Of a stretch of DNA of 64,000 nt, positions 26,753-36,600 are shown one piece after another (within the stretch, counting starts at the first letter, position 1; the number at the start of each line of letters is the position of its first letter). Origin of the DNA: JABDMH01 sp965223215 (GTDB lineage Bacteria; Bacteroidota; Bacteroidia; Chitinophagales; Saprospiraceae); the NCBI GenBank assembly GCA_965223215.1, contig CBDCVZ010000010.1:5890001-5954000 (forward strand). Direction: 5' to 3'. A program made the position numbers and the translations under genes. The notes under the pieces were generated by a model. That model was not told where the DNA came from, searched no databases, and saw only the letters and a list, made by a program, of their open reading frames with translations.

Positions 26753-28777
26753 GTGAATACAACCATTGCGATGGTCAATTTTGATCGGATTTTTAATGAT
26801 CAATGGATACGTTTAAAAAGCCTGAGGTGCTACATTTCGCGACGCCGATGCAGGGCCCTATTGTGGCTCGTGCTGGCAGCGACTCAACTTGCCATTGGCC
26901 AAGATAGCATCATTAACTCACTCAAAAGTGAAGTACGCTTGGCCTCTACCGATAGTGCAAAAATGATGGCCCTTTATCAGCTGACCTATGCCTTTCTAAA
27001 TTCATCCCTTGATAGTGCCATGATCTACGCCAATCAATGTTTGCAGGTGGCCAAGAAAACTGATTTTAAGAAAATGATTTGCAATTGTAATTCGGTCATG
27101 GCGACGACCCATATGTATTCCAGTAATTATGATTCTGCAAAATATTACTATGATATAGCGTTGGATGCGGCTATAAAATTCCAACAGCCTGATCGAATAT
27201 CGGCCCTATATTCAAATTTTGGTGTTTTATATAAGCGGCAGGAATTATATGATAAAGCTGCTCAATCATATATTGATGGCCTCATTGTGGATGAAGAAAA
27301 TAATAATTATTATGGCATCGTCATCAAAAAAATCAATCTGGCTAATCTCTACAGTACCATTTCTGATGACAACCGAGCATTGCAATATGGTGAAGAAGCT
27401 TTACTAGCCTGCGATTTACTCGAACGAGCAGATAAGGATCACTTAAAGAGTCTCATACTTAATAATCTGGGAGCGATCTTATCGGAGCAGGGAAAATTTG
27501 AGCAAGCACTTGTTAAATTTGAAAATGCATTGGTCATTAGCCGGGGTATTAGCAACAAAAATGAAATTGCAAGGAATCTTCACAACATTGGATCTATCTT
27601 GGAGAAATTGGGCCGAACCGAGCAGGGCCTGCCCAATTTAATTGAGGCTTTGACATTGAGATCAGAGGTGGGCGATAAAGTTGGACTGATCGAGACACAT
27701 ATGCAACTTGGTACCTCCTATGCCAAATTAAATGACCAACCCAACAGTGCGAATCAGTTTGAGCAAGCCTTAAACCTGGCCGAAGAAATAAATAATCATA
27801 CCATCCTAGCAGAGCTATATCTGGCTATGAGTAGTGCCAGGAAGGACCGGGGAGACTTTCAAAAGGCATTGAGCTATTTGGAAGCCTACCACGCGCATGC
27901 TGACAGTATAGATGCACAATATGATCGGAAGGCTTATCTCGAAATGGAATCAAAATACCAAGCAGCGAGGAAAGATGCGACCATTGCTCAACAGGAACTG
28001 CTGATCACCAAGCAAAGGGCCAATCGAAATTTATTTCTATGGGCGCTCCTGGCTCTGGTTGGTGGCTTTGCCTTCTTGTATTATCGATACAAAAAGAATA
28101 AAATGCTCACCAAAGAGCGAATTAATAATTTACGACGAGAGCATAAATTAGCAGCCCTGGATTATGTCGTTGAGGGTCAGGAAAAGGAGCGCCAAAGGAT
28201 TGCTCGTGATTTGCATGATGGATTGGGTGGCCTTTTGTCTAGTATCAAAATGAAAATTGAGGGTCGCACAAAAGATTACCAGAGAGACCATGAAGGCTTG
28301 CTTGCGGTAGCAGGTGAGATGATTGATGAGGCATGCACAGAGGTCAGGCGTATTTCACACGATATGATGCCTGGTGCCCTCATACAACTCGGTCTAGTTC
28401 AGGCAGTTGAAGATATGGTGGAGGAGGTTCGAAATACGGGTGATGTAAATATCGAGATAGATTACGAAGGTGAATGGGTTTTGACGGATCAGCAGTCTGT
28501 GCACCTTTATCGGATCATTCAGGAAATCCTAAACAATTCTCTTAAATATAGTCAAGCCTCGGAGATTGACATCAAGCTTAAATCCGTAAGCGATCAGCTG
28601 CAATTGATCATTTCTGACGATGGGGTGGGATTTGATTTAAAATCTGCCAAAAGGAAAGGTGGCATTGGTCTTAAGAATATTGAGGCCCGGGTGGCCTACC
28701 TGGATGGCAATCTAAAGATCATCACCAAAGAAATGGAGGGTTGCACCTACATTATCCGGGTGCCACTGAATAAATAG
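26753..28777 (+). CDS. TPR sensor histidine kinase (NarL/HisKA_3 type)
   Basis: 674 residues from a GTG start; a later ATG at 26771 is possible. A signal or anchor segment (LWLVLAATQLAIGQ) is followed by about ten TPR units (residues 60-400, with ALYSNFGVLYKRQELYDKAA, LHNIGSILEKLG), one membrane helix (FLWALLALVGGFAFLYY), a coiled coil, HisKA_3 (EKERQRIARDLHDGLGG, phospho-His H488) and HATPase (EILNNSLKYSQASE, DDGVGFD, GIGLKNI). The outer TPR domain probably senses a peptide or protein in the periplasm. NarL-type partners with a LuxR HTH usually lie next door, but none does here; the nearest (32268) sits beside another kinase. Confidence 0.9.
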   Translation: MNTTIAMVNFDRIFNDQWIRLKSLRCYISRRRCRALLWLVLAATQLAIGQDSIINSLKSEVRLASTDSAKMMALYQLTYAFLNSSLDSAMIYANQCLQVAKKTDFKKMICNCNSVMATTHMYSSNYDSAKYYYDIALDAAIKFQQPDRISALYSNFGVLYKRQELYDKAAQSYIDGLIVDEENNNYYGIVIKKINLANLYSTISDDNRALQYGEEALLACDLLERADKDHLKSLILNNLGAILSEQGKFEQALVKFENALVISRGISNKNEIARNLHNIGSILEKLGRTEQGLPNLIEALTLRSEVGDKVGLIETHMQLGTSYAKLNDQPNSANQFEQALNLAEEINNHTILAELYLAMSSARKDRGDFQKALSYLEAYHAHADSIDAQYDRKAYLEMESKYQAARKDATIAQQELLITKQRANRNLFLWALLALVGGFAFLYYRYKKNKMLTKERINNLRREHKLAALDYVVEGQEKERQRIARDLHDGLGGLLSSIKMKIEGRTKDYQRDHEGLLAVAGEMIDEACTEVRRISHDMMPGALIQLGLVQAVEDMVEEVRNTGDVNIEIDYEGEWVLTDQQSVHLYRIIQEILNNSLKYSQASEIDIKLKSVSDQLQLIISDDGVGFDLKSAKRKGGIGLKNIEARVAYLDGNLKIITKEMEGCTYIIRVPLNK

Positions 28778-28926
28778 CCGTTATGTTTATGGCTGTCCAG
28801 ATATTAGGCATCACCAATATTTTGAGGTTAGGTCGGCGTACCAACCAAAAGTTGCGAATTCAGAGATGGTCGAAGGCCCTCCTGCCGGAGGGTGTGTGCC
28901 CGATCCCAAGACGAGGGGCTTGAGGA

Positions 28927-29139
28927 CTAGTTTTCCAGGTTTTCATTTTCTTCCATGACCCTTTTTGCCTCGACCAGTTCTAGTGGTGAAATGTAAATTT
29001 CGGCTTCCCCCAAACCAAACTCACTATCTTTGTGATCCAACAAGACCGGATGCAATCCGTTGTCAGTCAAAAGTTGCTTAATAATTTCCGCTTTGTATTC
29101 TTCGGTGGATCTATAAATCAATTTCCAATCCTCTACCAT
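28927..29139 (-). CDS. DUF2007-like small protein
   Basis: About 70 residues from ATG at 29139 (a TTG at 29178 extends it by 13). Pattern of DUF2007 'putative signal transducing protein': MVEDWKLIYRSTEEYKAEII start, KQLLTDNGLHPVLLDHKDSE, GEAEIYISPLELVEAKRVME. These resemble the regulatory ferredoxin-like domains fused to other proteins. Soluble; role unknown. It is separate from neighbours on both sides. Confidence 0.75.
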   Translation of the reverse strand: MVEDWKLIYRSTEEYKAEIIKQLLTDNGLHPVLLDHKDSEFGLGEAEIYISPLELVEAKRVMEENENLEN

Positions 29140-29339
29140 ATGTAACAAGTTTCGCGAAAGATCAAGTTTATAGGTCAATGCAGCGATGACTCAAATCAAC
29201 CGTCGACCTGATTTAGGCCCTGGGTCTTCGCATGACCATTGGATGATTCGATCATGACATGAGCTTGAAAATTGTAGCCTAGACGGTTGTGGTCTTCGAC
29301 CATCAAATAAGTATGGTTACCTTTGGTTTGATGCTAAGT

Positions 29340-30386
29340 ATGAATTCGTATATCTATCCTAATTGTAGTTTGCAAGTCCTCAATCTAAAGCCAGCCATGG
29401 CTGCCTGCCTCCTTTTATTCGTGCTTCCGATTCAGGTTGCAGCTCAGGAGTTTATGCATCAGAAGATCTATAGCGATTCAAACCACAATGCCTTTACTTC
29501 CCTAATCAAGTTCAAAAATCATTATTACTGTGCTTTTCGCTCAGGAGAAAGACATGTGTACGGACGGGATGGTATCATTAAGATCCTTGTCTCTTCCGAT
29601 GGCGAAGCCTGGAAGCATCATGGGGAAATCTCACTCCAAGGATTCGATTTGCGTGATCCAAAATTATCGGTCACCCCTAAGGGGCGAATCATGGTTTTGA
29701 TGGGCGGCTCGGTTTACCGAAGCAAGGAACTAGTTTCCCAAAAGACCCATGTTTCCTTTTCCGATCCCGAGGGAAATGACTTCTCAGATCCAGTTCCGAT
29801 TAAGCTATTGGAGAATTTGGCATCTTCATTCGATTGGTTGTGGCGGGTAACGTGGCATCGAGGAACGGCTTATGGGGTGTTGTATCAACGGGGTAGGGCA
29901 GGGACTATGCTGGTATCAAGCAAAGACGGGATCTCCTATTCGCGGCTTACTGATTTGGTGTTGGATGGCAGACCAAACGAGGCGACCATAAGATTTACAC
30001 CCCAAGATCAGATGCTCATTATGCATCGGCGCGAGGAGGCAGACCAGATGGGATACTGGGGCATCAGTCCGCATCCTTATGTCGACTGGCAATGGAAGCC
30101 GATGAACTTTCGGCTGGGCGGACCAGATTTTTGTGTGCTCGACACCGACCAAATCTTGGCCGGAACCAGATTATATCACACATCAAGTCAGTCGGTTGGC
30201 CTCCTCAGCGGCAACATCTCTGGTCAATTCGAAATACTTTATGAATTTGAAAGTCAGGGCGATTGTAGTTATCCATCGTTTATTGTAGAACCAACCCGCA
30301 TTTTAATGTCCTTCTATGCAACTCGAGATGGCTCGACCGATGTCTATCTGGCCATCCTTCCGATGGAGGACTTGGTCAAAAAGTAG
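29340..30386 (+). CDS. Secreted sialidase/BNR-fold protein
   Basis: About 349 residues from ATG 29340, with earlier in-frame starts back to 29289. The signal peptide is AACLLLFVLPIQVAAQ; translation could also begin at ATG 29397. The mature protein has the six-bladed propeller rhythm of exo-alpha-sialidase-like proteins: LVSSDGEAWKHHGEI, DLRDPKLSVTPKGRIMVLMG, MLVSSKDGISYSRLT, and ATRDGSTDVYLAIL near the end. Possible catalytic features are an early Arg (FRSGERH) and Glu (RPNEATIRF), but full conservation of the sialidase site cannot be claimed. Possible role: glycan hydrolysis outside the cytoplasm. A hairpin follows the stop codon. Confidence 0.78.
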   Translation: MNSYIYPNCSLQVLNLKPAMAACLLLFVLPIQVAAQEFMHQKIYSDSNHNAFTSLIKFKNHYYCAFRSGERHVYGRDGIIKILVSSDGEAWKHHGEISLQGFDLRDPKLSVTPKGRIMVLMGGSVYRSKELVSQKTHVSFSDPEGNDFSDPVPIKLLENLASSFDWLWRVTWHRGTAYGVLYQRGRAGTMLVSSKDGISYSRLTDLVLDGRPNEATIRFTPQDQMLIMHRREEADQMGYWGISPHPYVDWQWKPMNFRLGGPDFCVLDTDQILAGTRLYHTSSQSVGLLSGNISGQFEILYEFESQGDCSYPSFIVEPTRILMSFYATRDGSTDVYLAILPMEDLVKK

Positions 30387-30389
30387 ATC

Positions 30390-30405
30390 CTCAGATTTTT
30401 CTGAG
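30390..30405 (+). terminator. Hairpin after sialidase-like gene (weak terminator candidate)
   Basis: CTCAGA-TTTT-TCTGAG, a perfect 6-bp stem four bases after the stop codon. There is no T-run after it, so termination is uncertain. Confidence 0.3.
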
Positions 30406-30537
30406 CCGATATTCGATTCAGTTTGGTTTCAATCGGGAGGGTGAATTTTTCTAAAAGTCAAAATAATTCTTTGCAGCGTGTTCACGTCAAAGTATCGAGG
30501 TGAGTCGTCCCTTCCCATCCACCATTACTTTTAGTAT

Positions 30538-31497
30538 TTAGTGCGGGTAGTTTCTTTCGATCTTATTCTCTATGGCAGGAATGGTTCGCAAATACTCGTA
30601 TATGGCTCCCGCTTCGTGGTTTGTCAGCTTTAGGTAGGGCTGCATGGGATAGGATAGCGCGGGTTCACCGGTTTTAATCCCGGTCTTCAATACCTGGATA
30701 AACTCTTCTTTGGTCCAGTCGCCAATTCCAGTTTGTTTATCCGGAGTAAGATTGGAAGTGAGTATGATTTCACCCTCTTGATTGAGCACTTTATTGCCAC
30801 CTCCAAAATACCCGGGACTGGCAGCAGGATCGAGAAAATTATTAGTCTTAAAATCTGCTGAATGACATGAAAAGCAATCAAGGTTATGCGCCAGATATTC
30901 ACCGAGTGCCAAGATATTTTGACTATCTGGTAATTCGATCCTTTTACTTGGCAGGGGAAACGGTTTCCAGGCTATCTGGCAAAGCAATTTAGTGAGTATC
31001 GAGGGCTCAGAGGGTTTGTCTGGAGTTGGATTGGGAAGAACCAATTTGTGATCAGACCGTAAGAAGGAAATAATGGCCTCGATATCCGAATCTGCCATGA
31101 GTGGTAATTTTGCCATATAGGGAGGTGCATATTTTCCATCTTTCTTTATGCCAGTACGAAGCAATCGTACCAGGTGAGCATCAGACCAAGTGCCGATTCC
31201 GTGTTCTTTATCCTGGGTGATGTTGGGAGCATAGATGGTGCCGAACTCGGGTGGTGCATCTTTCATAATGGTTCCGGTCAGGCTACCCGTCTGACTATTG
31301 AGGTGACATCCGGCGCAGAGCATTTCCGTCAGCTTCTGACCGCGTTCAATCATGGCGGGGGTAGCCGATATGTTGACCTCGGGAAGTGCCATTTCATACG
31401 AGGGGATCCCTTTCCGATGGAGAACAAAACCACTGATGGCAATCAATAAGATCACTGTGGTGAGAATGATTCCGCTAATTTTCAGTATTTTTTTCAT
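30538..31497 (-). CDS. Di-haem c-type cytochrome, membrane-anchored
   Basis: 319 residues. One N-terminal membrane helix (ISGIILTTVILLIAISGFV) serves as anchor or signal. Two CXXCH haem-binding motifs: CAGCH at 61-65 and CFSCH at 208-212, each heading a cytochrome c domain with a following Met-containing region (APPYMAKLP and SYPMQPYL as candidate axial ligands). This matches the di-haem cytochromes that hand electrons to terminal oxidases or dehydrogenases in the periplasm. No oxidase genes are nearby. Confidence 0.88.
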   Translation of the reverse strand: MKKILKISGIILTTVILLIAISGFVLHRKGIPSYEMALPEVNISATPAMIERGQKLTEMLCAGCHLNSQTGSLTGTIMKDAPPEFGTIYAPNITQDKEHGIGTWSDAHLVRLLRTGIKKDGKYAPPYMAKLPLMADSDIEAIISFLRSDHKLVLPNPTPDKPSEPSILTKLLCQIAWKPFPLPSKRIELPDSQNILALGEYLAHNLDCFSCHSADFKTNNFLDPAASPGYFGGGNKVLNQEGEIILTSNLTPDKQTGIGDWTKEEFIQVLKTGIKTGEPALSYPMQPYLKLTNHEAGAIYEYLRTIPAIENKIERNYPH

Positions 31498-32267
31498 GAG
31501 TGTGTGTTTTGTGTTGGAGCTATCTTAAAATATCAAATGCTATTTTTTTTATGAAGAATTTACTCAGGCGATAAACGTTGTTGTCTATATCAATGGATTC
31601 TTCATTGGAGGCAGTTTTAAGGTATGCAGGATGTCATTCTTCTAAATTCCGAAAATTTGGTGTGATTACAAATGAATTTATTTGGATGAACTGTGGCAGG
31701 GAATCACCCATCCATTCATTAACATGATAAGGAAGTGGGATCAAATTACCTAAAATATTCACCATGATTACTAATTAATGCCCAAATGAGCACGGGATTA
31801 GGTGTTTTTTCATGACTCGATTATTTTATGATTTTGGCGAAGGAATACATCTTTTGATTCTTTTCGAGGACAGCTGGGGTCAGCATGAAGATATGCATCG
31901 ATTAGCATTTCCAATTTGTTTAGATGCAACCAACAGTCCATTAAATCCTCCTGCTGAGGCACTTTCCAGACGACCTCCAATGGTTTCTTATTCATTTCCA
32001 CATAAAGAAAAGATCTTCTGTGCCAAACGAACCCACACAAAGGGGTGGTTTTTGGGGCGATAAAGTTAGTGCCATGCGAGAAATAAGCTCGACAATCCGC
32101 ATCGTATGATTGTCAATCGAAATTTTTGATTTGTAAATTGATTTCTGCAGTTGATGACTATTGAGCGGAGCAAGGGCTTACCGATCCAAGTTGGATAACT
32201 GAGGTCGCAGGGAAGAGATCGCCTGCCTGCCGATCGTTGGGTTGGGAGCCTGCCAGGGTCAAAAAAG
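31498..32267. other. Long intergenic region, no convincing gene
   Basis: About 770 bp. Opposing ORFs near 31810-32063 overlap on both strands. The minus one (31810-31995 from ATG, about 61 residues, MNKKPLEVVWKVPQQEDLMD...) is hydrophilic and helix-like and could be a small gene, but no family is recognised. No RNA gene or repeat was seen. Confidence 0.4.
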
Positions 32268-32867
32268 TCAGCTCAAGAGTTTGCTACTCAACTCAGATCT
32301 ACTCCCAACATCCATCTTTTGATAAATATTCTTGACGTGATATTTGAGGGTGTTTGCAGAAATAAAAATCTCACGACAGATTTGCTTGTAAGGTGAACCT
32401 CCGATGAGGGCCATACAAATCTTTTTTTCTTGCACGGTGAGTGGTGCCAATCTTGATGCGAGTTCTAATTGATGGGACCCTTTGATGCGCCTGTGATTAT
32501 GCCACGCAGTAGTGATGGTGGAGAGTAGGGTAGCCTCATGATATGGCTTCACAAGGTAGCCGTAGGGACCTTGATCCTGGGCCACTTGTAGTGTTTCCTC
32601 ATCAGAAAATGATGTTAGAAAGATGTAGGGGATGTCATACTTTTCATGGATAACTTCGGCCACCTCAATTCCCGACATTCCCGTTCCTAAATGAATATCT
32701 AAAATGGCGAAATTTGGATCTCTCGTGGCCAATTGATCGATCGCTTTTTCACCGCTTGATGCAACGCCCACTACTTGAAAACCCTCAGTCTTCAAAAAAG
32801 ACTTTAGATCCGTATTAATTACTGGATCGTCTTCGACGATTAATATTTGCAGGTCCTTACGCTGCAT
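32268..32867 (-). CDS. LuxR-type response regulator
   Basis: 199 residues: a receiver domain (1-125; ED pair at 12-14, phospho-acceptor D57 in AILDIHLG, K107 in LVKPYH) and a LuxR/GerE helix-turn-helix (about 137-199; LAPLTVQEKKICMALIGG ... KQICREIFISANTLKYHVKN). It binds DNA when phosphorylated. It lies 141 bp downstream of the HisKA_2-type kinase on the same strand, its most likely partner. Confidence 0.92.
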   Translation of the reverse strand: MQRKDLQILIVEDDPVINTDLKSFLKTEGFQVVGVASSGEKAIDQLATRDPNFAILDIHLGTGMSGIEVAEVIHEKYDIPYIFLTSFSDEETLQVAQDQGPYGYLVKPYHEATLLSTITTAWHNHRRIKGSHQLELASRLAPLTVQEKKICMALIGGSPYKQICREIFISANTLKYHVKNIYQKMDVGSRSELSSKLLS

Positions 32868-33008
32868 AGGCAGTAGCTAGAATGAGGTACAGTACTCGTT
32901 TTAGACATTTGGTCGAAATGATGCGAGGTGTCTTAGTGACGAAGAATGTCGTTGAGGTACGTATAGAAAATCTGAAGCATTGATATTTGGAAGATCTAAA
33001 ACACATCG

Positions 33009-34949
33009 TCAAGCTGCCTTCTGATAGGTCTTTAAAAGCGTACAGATTTCGGTACCATCATCTACTTTGATGGATAATTCACCATCTAATTTTTCCACAA
33101 ATGAATTGATAAGATCGTAACCAAAGGAATCGCTGTCCTTTAATTGGGCGGGCGTAGATATGCCAACTCCATTGTCCTTGACCACCAACCTAAGACCCTC
33201 AGAACTTTCTTGGATGGCTACGTGGATTTTACCTTTTCCATCTGGGAAGGCATATTTAAGTGCATTAGTGATGAGTTCATTCAGGATGAGCCCCAGTGGT
33301 ATGACTGTATCGACATCCAAAATTAATGGATCAATTTCAGAGGTCATCTGGATATCTTGAGGTGAAAGGTTGTACGTTAAGAAAATATTTTCTGCTAGTT
33401 TTTTAAAATAGCTGCGGATCTCAATTCCAGTTAGATTATCCTTGCTATATAGGTCCTGATGGATTAGCGACATTGATTGTACCCGCGACCTGCCCTCCTT
33501 TAACGCATCGATCGCGGCGGCATCCTTAACCCGCCTCGATTGAATGCCCAGTAAGGAAGAGACTACTTGCAAATTGTTTTTGACCCGATGATGAATCTCT
33601 TTGAGTAAGATTTCTTTTTCTTTTAATGATTTCGAAATGATGCCCTTCTGCATGGCCAGATCACGATTCAATTTTTGAATCCGGCGTCGATTGAGGTAGA
33701 CCTGAAGTGTGAAAGCACTTATTAGTACTATTCCGATCAAAGCGAGAATAAAATTGCGAGTGGTTTTTGTGATTTGAAGGTCCTTAATGGTATTTTCACT
33801 TTGCAGGACCATATTTTCTTGCTCTTTCTGTAGGGTATTGAATTTCACTTGCATTTCTTGCTCTAAAAGAAGGCGATCCCGTTCCATCGCTTTCTTCATT
33901 GCACCAACTTTAGCATTCAATAATTCATAGGCCCTGATGGGATTTCCAAGCTTAAATTCAACGTATGAAGCCTTCTCATATAGTTTCTCCTGATCGAAAG
34001 TAACTCCGGAACTGTCCATAATCTGCTGCACGGAATCATAATATCGACGCGCAGATTTGTAGTCTTGCAAGGATGTAGCAACATCACCGGCGACCAAGAA
34101 TCCCTCAATTCTTCTCGAAGCACGATGTTTAGGAAGGCCTCCGTCCATGAGGGGAAAAATAATTTCAGCAGCCTTTCGAATCTCGTGATTTTCTAGGTAG
34201 GCTTGAGCTAAATAGATATCGGCGCTTTGAATATTGCTCCTTTGGTTCAATGATTCAAAACCTGACCTGGCCATATGAAGTGATTCGAGGCTCTTGGCAT
34301 GCTGGCGATTGAGGCAATATAATTTACCCAGGTTCAACAGGGAGGTCAAGTAAGTAATGGTGTCACCACGTGATTTCTTGATCTCCATCGACAAGCTGCA
34401 GTATTTTATCGCATTATCAAGCTTTCCTAGCTCTTGATAGATGTTGGCGATGTTATTGAGCACCAGGCCGTATTCCGGATTTACGGCATTTTTTTCACAT
34501 TTTTCATAGGCTATGAGCCAATGCTGGAGAGCGAGTGACTTTAGGTTAGCATAGTAGTAGGCGGCACCGTAATTGAGGTGGATGCTCGCCAACCAGTCAT
34601 CAACATTCTCCAGATCCGAGAAAATCGCTAGTGCTGTATCGTAGTGGGCGATGGCCAGTTCGAATTGGTCATGGATATCATAGGTGACGCCCATATTCAT
34701 ATAGAGATTTCCTTCCAGTACACGGTCACCGATGTGACGTGCAATTTCAATTCCCTTCAAGGTATAGGTAATATGTAGTGGCAGGTCGCTGCTAGTTACG
34801 CTTCGTGCCAGCTCCTTGTAAGCCAGAGCTGCTTCCCTGGTCTGCCCAGATGTGGCGACTTGCAGAAGGCTGTCTGACGAAGATCCATCTGCCACAACAC
34901 TCTGTGTTGCAAGGAGGAGGACTACAAAGATATGGATGATTTGGTTCAC
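33009..34949 (-). CDS. TPR sensor histidine kinase (HisKA_2 type)
   Basis: 646 residues. A signal peptide (IIHIFVVLLLATQSVVA) precedes about nine TPR units (30-340), a coiled coil, a membrane helix (FILALIGIVLISAFTLQVYL), a HisKA_2 domain (LLKEIHHRVKNNLQ, His 453/454) and an HATPase (LGLILNELITNALKYAF, DNGVGI). The H-box and HATPase are of the HWE/HisKA_2 class rather than the NarL class. It probably senses a periplasmic signal through the TPRs and phosphorylates the regulator at 32268. The gene begins about 100 bp from the DUF1569 gene, which is on the same strand upstream. Confidence 0.9.
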   Translation of the reverse strand: MNQIIHIFVVLLLATQSVVADGSSSDSLLQVATSGQTREAALAYKELARSVTSSDLPLHITYTLKGIEIARHIGDRVLEGNLYMNMGVTYDIHDQFELAIAHYDTALAIFSDLENVDDWLASIHLNYGAAYYYANLKSLALQHWLIAYEKCEKNAVNPEYGLVLNNIANIYQELGKLDNAIKYCSLSMEIKKSRGDTITYLTSLLNLGKLYCLNRQHAKSLESLHMARSGFESLNQRSNIQSADIYLAQAYLENHEIRKAAEIIFPLMDGGLPKHRASRRIEGFLVAGDVATSLQDYKSARRYYDSVQQIMDSSGVTFDQEKLYEKASYVEFKLGNPIRAYELLNAKVGAMKKAMERDRLLLEQEMQVKFNTLQKEQENMVLQSENTIKDLQITKTTRNFILALIGIVLISAFTLQVYLNRRRIQKLNRDLAMQKGIISKSLKEKEILLKEIHHRVKNNLQVVSSLLGIQSRRVKDAAAIDALKEGRSRVQSMSLIHQDLYSKDNLTGIEIRSYFKKLAENIFLTYNLSPQDIQMTSEIDPLILDVDTVIPLGLILNELITNALKYAFPDGKGKIHVAIQESSEGLRLVVKDNGVGISTPAQLKDSDSFGYDLINSFVEKLDGELSIKVDDGTEICTLLKTYQKAA

Positions 34950-35047
34950 CTTTTTTGGCGGGGTCTTGACATTTACGACGAATCTAGTGCATTGTTTGAC
35001 ATCTTACGTCACACTTTTGGGTGATATGTCTTGGTACGGTCAAGTGG

Positions 35048-35503
35048 TTAAACCCCAAATTGCTGCAAATGATGGTCAAGGTGTTTGTACATAGCCCAGC
35101 CACTTTCTTCTTCCGTGAGTTTTCCAAACAAGGGATGATCCCATCCTAAGATTTCCGCTCGCCGGTCAGGATTTGTGAAGTAATTTAATGCCTTAAGGAG
35201 CTGGTCCTTACCCTCATCAAAAACGATGGGTGCCGTTTGCTTCCACTGAGGCAAGGTGGCAACATTTTTCCGGTACGGCTCCTTACCCAAAACGGTTTTT
35301 CGGACCCAGGGTGTTAGTAGGCGAATAAAAAAGTTCGGTCTCGCCATTGTTGATTCCAGCCCATAAGTGTCGAGCACAGATGCACAATGCGCACACATTT
35401 GGCCGACGGTCATCTTACCCCAGTGCGCAGAAGTAGACTCATCCAGCTTATTGATTCGTTCCATTATTTGCTTTTTTGTCGCGGAATCGAAGAGATTCTT
35501 CAT
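35048..35503 (-). CDS. DUF1569 family protein (DinB-like fold)
   Basis: About 151 residues from ATG at 35503 (MKNLFDSATKK; a TTG two codons earlier is less likely). The pattern fits DUF1569: SAHWGKMTVGQMCAHCAS near residue 30 and YKHLDHHLQQFGV at the end, with His residues placed as in DinB-type four-helix metal-binding folds. The enzymatic role is unknown; related proteins handle thiols or metals. It lies upstream of the kinase/regulator pair on the same strand. Confidence 0.82.
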   Translation of the reverse strand: MKNLFDSATKKQIMERINKLDESTSAHWGKMTVGQMCAHCASVLDTYGLESTMARPNFFIRLLTPWVRKTVLGKEPYRKNVATLPQWKQTAPIVFDEGKDQLLKALNYFTNPDRRAEILGWDHPLFGKLTEEESGWAMYKHLDHHLQQFGV

Positions 35504-35627
35504 GCTCAATATTTTGCAATGATGATGTAAGAGACTTTGTCAATTAGGGAGATCCTTGGTCATCCACTCTCGCCCGGATGTGGCAGCCGAATTTGCCAAA
35601 GGTAGGTAGTAAGCCTGAGTAGCTATT

Positions 35628-36086
35628 CTATTCTTCTTCACTTAAGGACTCAAACGAAGGCACGACCAGGTCTTTGAGGTTTTCGCTCATCCCAAATTGA
35701 GTTAACTGATATAGTTGTCGAAAAAGGGCCGGAAGATCCTTTTCTTTGTCGTGGAATAGATCGGGATGTACATAGGGATCTAACAGTTCATCCATTTGCT
35801 GAAAAGCGGCTTTGCGTTGATCGTTTTCGATGCTAAGATGATCCACCAGGAGGGAAAGCTGCTCGATTTTATCTTTGTAGTTCTTGATCAATTTAATCAA
35901 GAGCGCTTGAATGTCATCTTCCGAAATATCGATTCCAATTAGTGAGTGTCTGGTGCCGTCTTTGTCGATGGTGCCATCAAGGACGAAAGTGGTACCCGGT
36001 TGCCACTCATCAACGAGATCAATTGGATCACGTACATCGGTTTCCGACCATTGACCACCTACTTTTGGTTTTCGTCTAATTTTCAT
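35628..36086 (-). CDS. Hypothetical protein with helical C-terminal half
   Basis: Not recognised. From ATG 36086 (MKIRRKPKVGGQWS) it has about 152 residues; the frame extends back to 36167. The N-terminal ~60 residues are beta-rich with WSETDVRDPIDLVDEWQPG. The rest is amphipathic helix (LLIKLIKNYKDKIEQLSLLV), a likely coiled coil, ending in an acidic tail (SEEE). No signal peptide or membrane segment. Cytoplasmic role unknown. Confidence 0.65.
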   Translation of the reverse strand: MKIRRKPKVGGQWSETDVRDPIDLVDEWQPGTTFVLDGTIDKDGTRHSLIGIDISEDDIQALLIKLIKNYKDKIEQLSLLVDHLSIENDQRKAAFQQMDELLDPYVHPDLFHDKEKDLPALFRQLYQLTQFGMSENLKDLVVPSFESLSEEE

Positions 36087-36167
36087 GACAGGCTCCGCTT
36101 TATTTCTTAAAAAATTGTCAGAGGCCCTATTAAAGTAGTGAATTTTGGCAAATTGTGCGGAGACCAT

Positions 36168-36600
36168 GACAATCTATAAGGAATGGGACTCGGTCTCTAT
36201 AGCTGGCTACGCATGCTCTTCTTACAGTGGTAAGATGACCTGGGGTTTCTGAGGCAGGGTTTAGGAGGGAAATTCAGAACACTTGTAAAGCTTTAGATTG
36301 GAAGTAGCAAGGATTCATCTACATTCTTAGATCAAACACCACGACCCTTGAATCTGCTTTTTATTCTTTACCAGAGTCAGCCTGATTTTGTGGTTCATCT
36401 AGAAAGATCAAGGAACCTCAGCAAGACACTTATGAGTCATGCGATCGTAATACATTAATAATCATTGTCTTATGGCCTTAAGGAATTAGTTGTTACAATA
36501 CTTATAGGATTTGTTACATCGCTGAAATGCCACCCAGGGATTTCCACGCAACTTTGAATTGATAGTTGATTTTTAATAACCCAACAACTTTGCATTAGAC
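36168..36600. other. Intergenic region upstream of the surface-protein gene
   Basis: About 430 bp between divergent genes, AT-rich near its 3' end. No gene, RNA or clear terminator seen. A CAACTTTG stretch about 20 nt before the ATG at 36601 resembles the Bacteroidota -7 element, but no well-placed -33 TTG is present. Confidence 0.4.

Noticed and set aside
28877..28892. CCCTCC-TGCC-GGAGGG hairpin after the kinase at 26753
   Set aside because: No T-run follows and it is about 100 bp after the stop codon, so I do not call a terminator.
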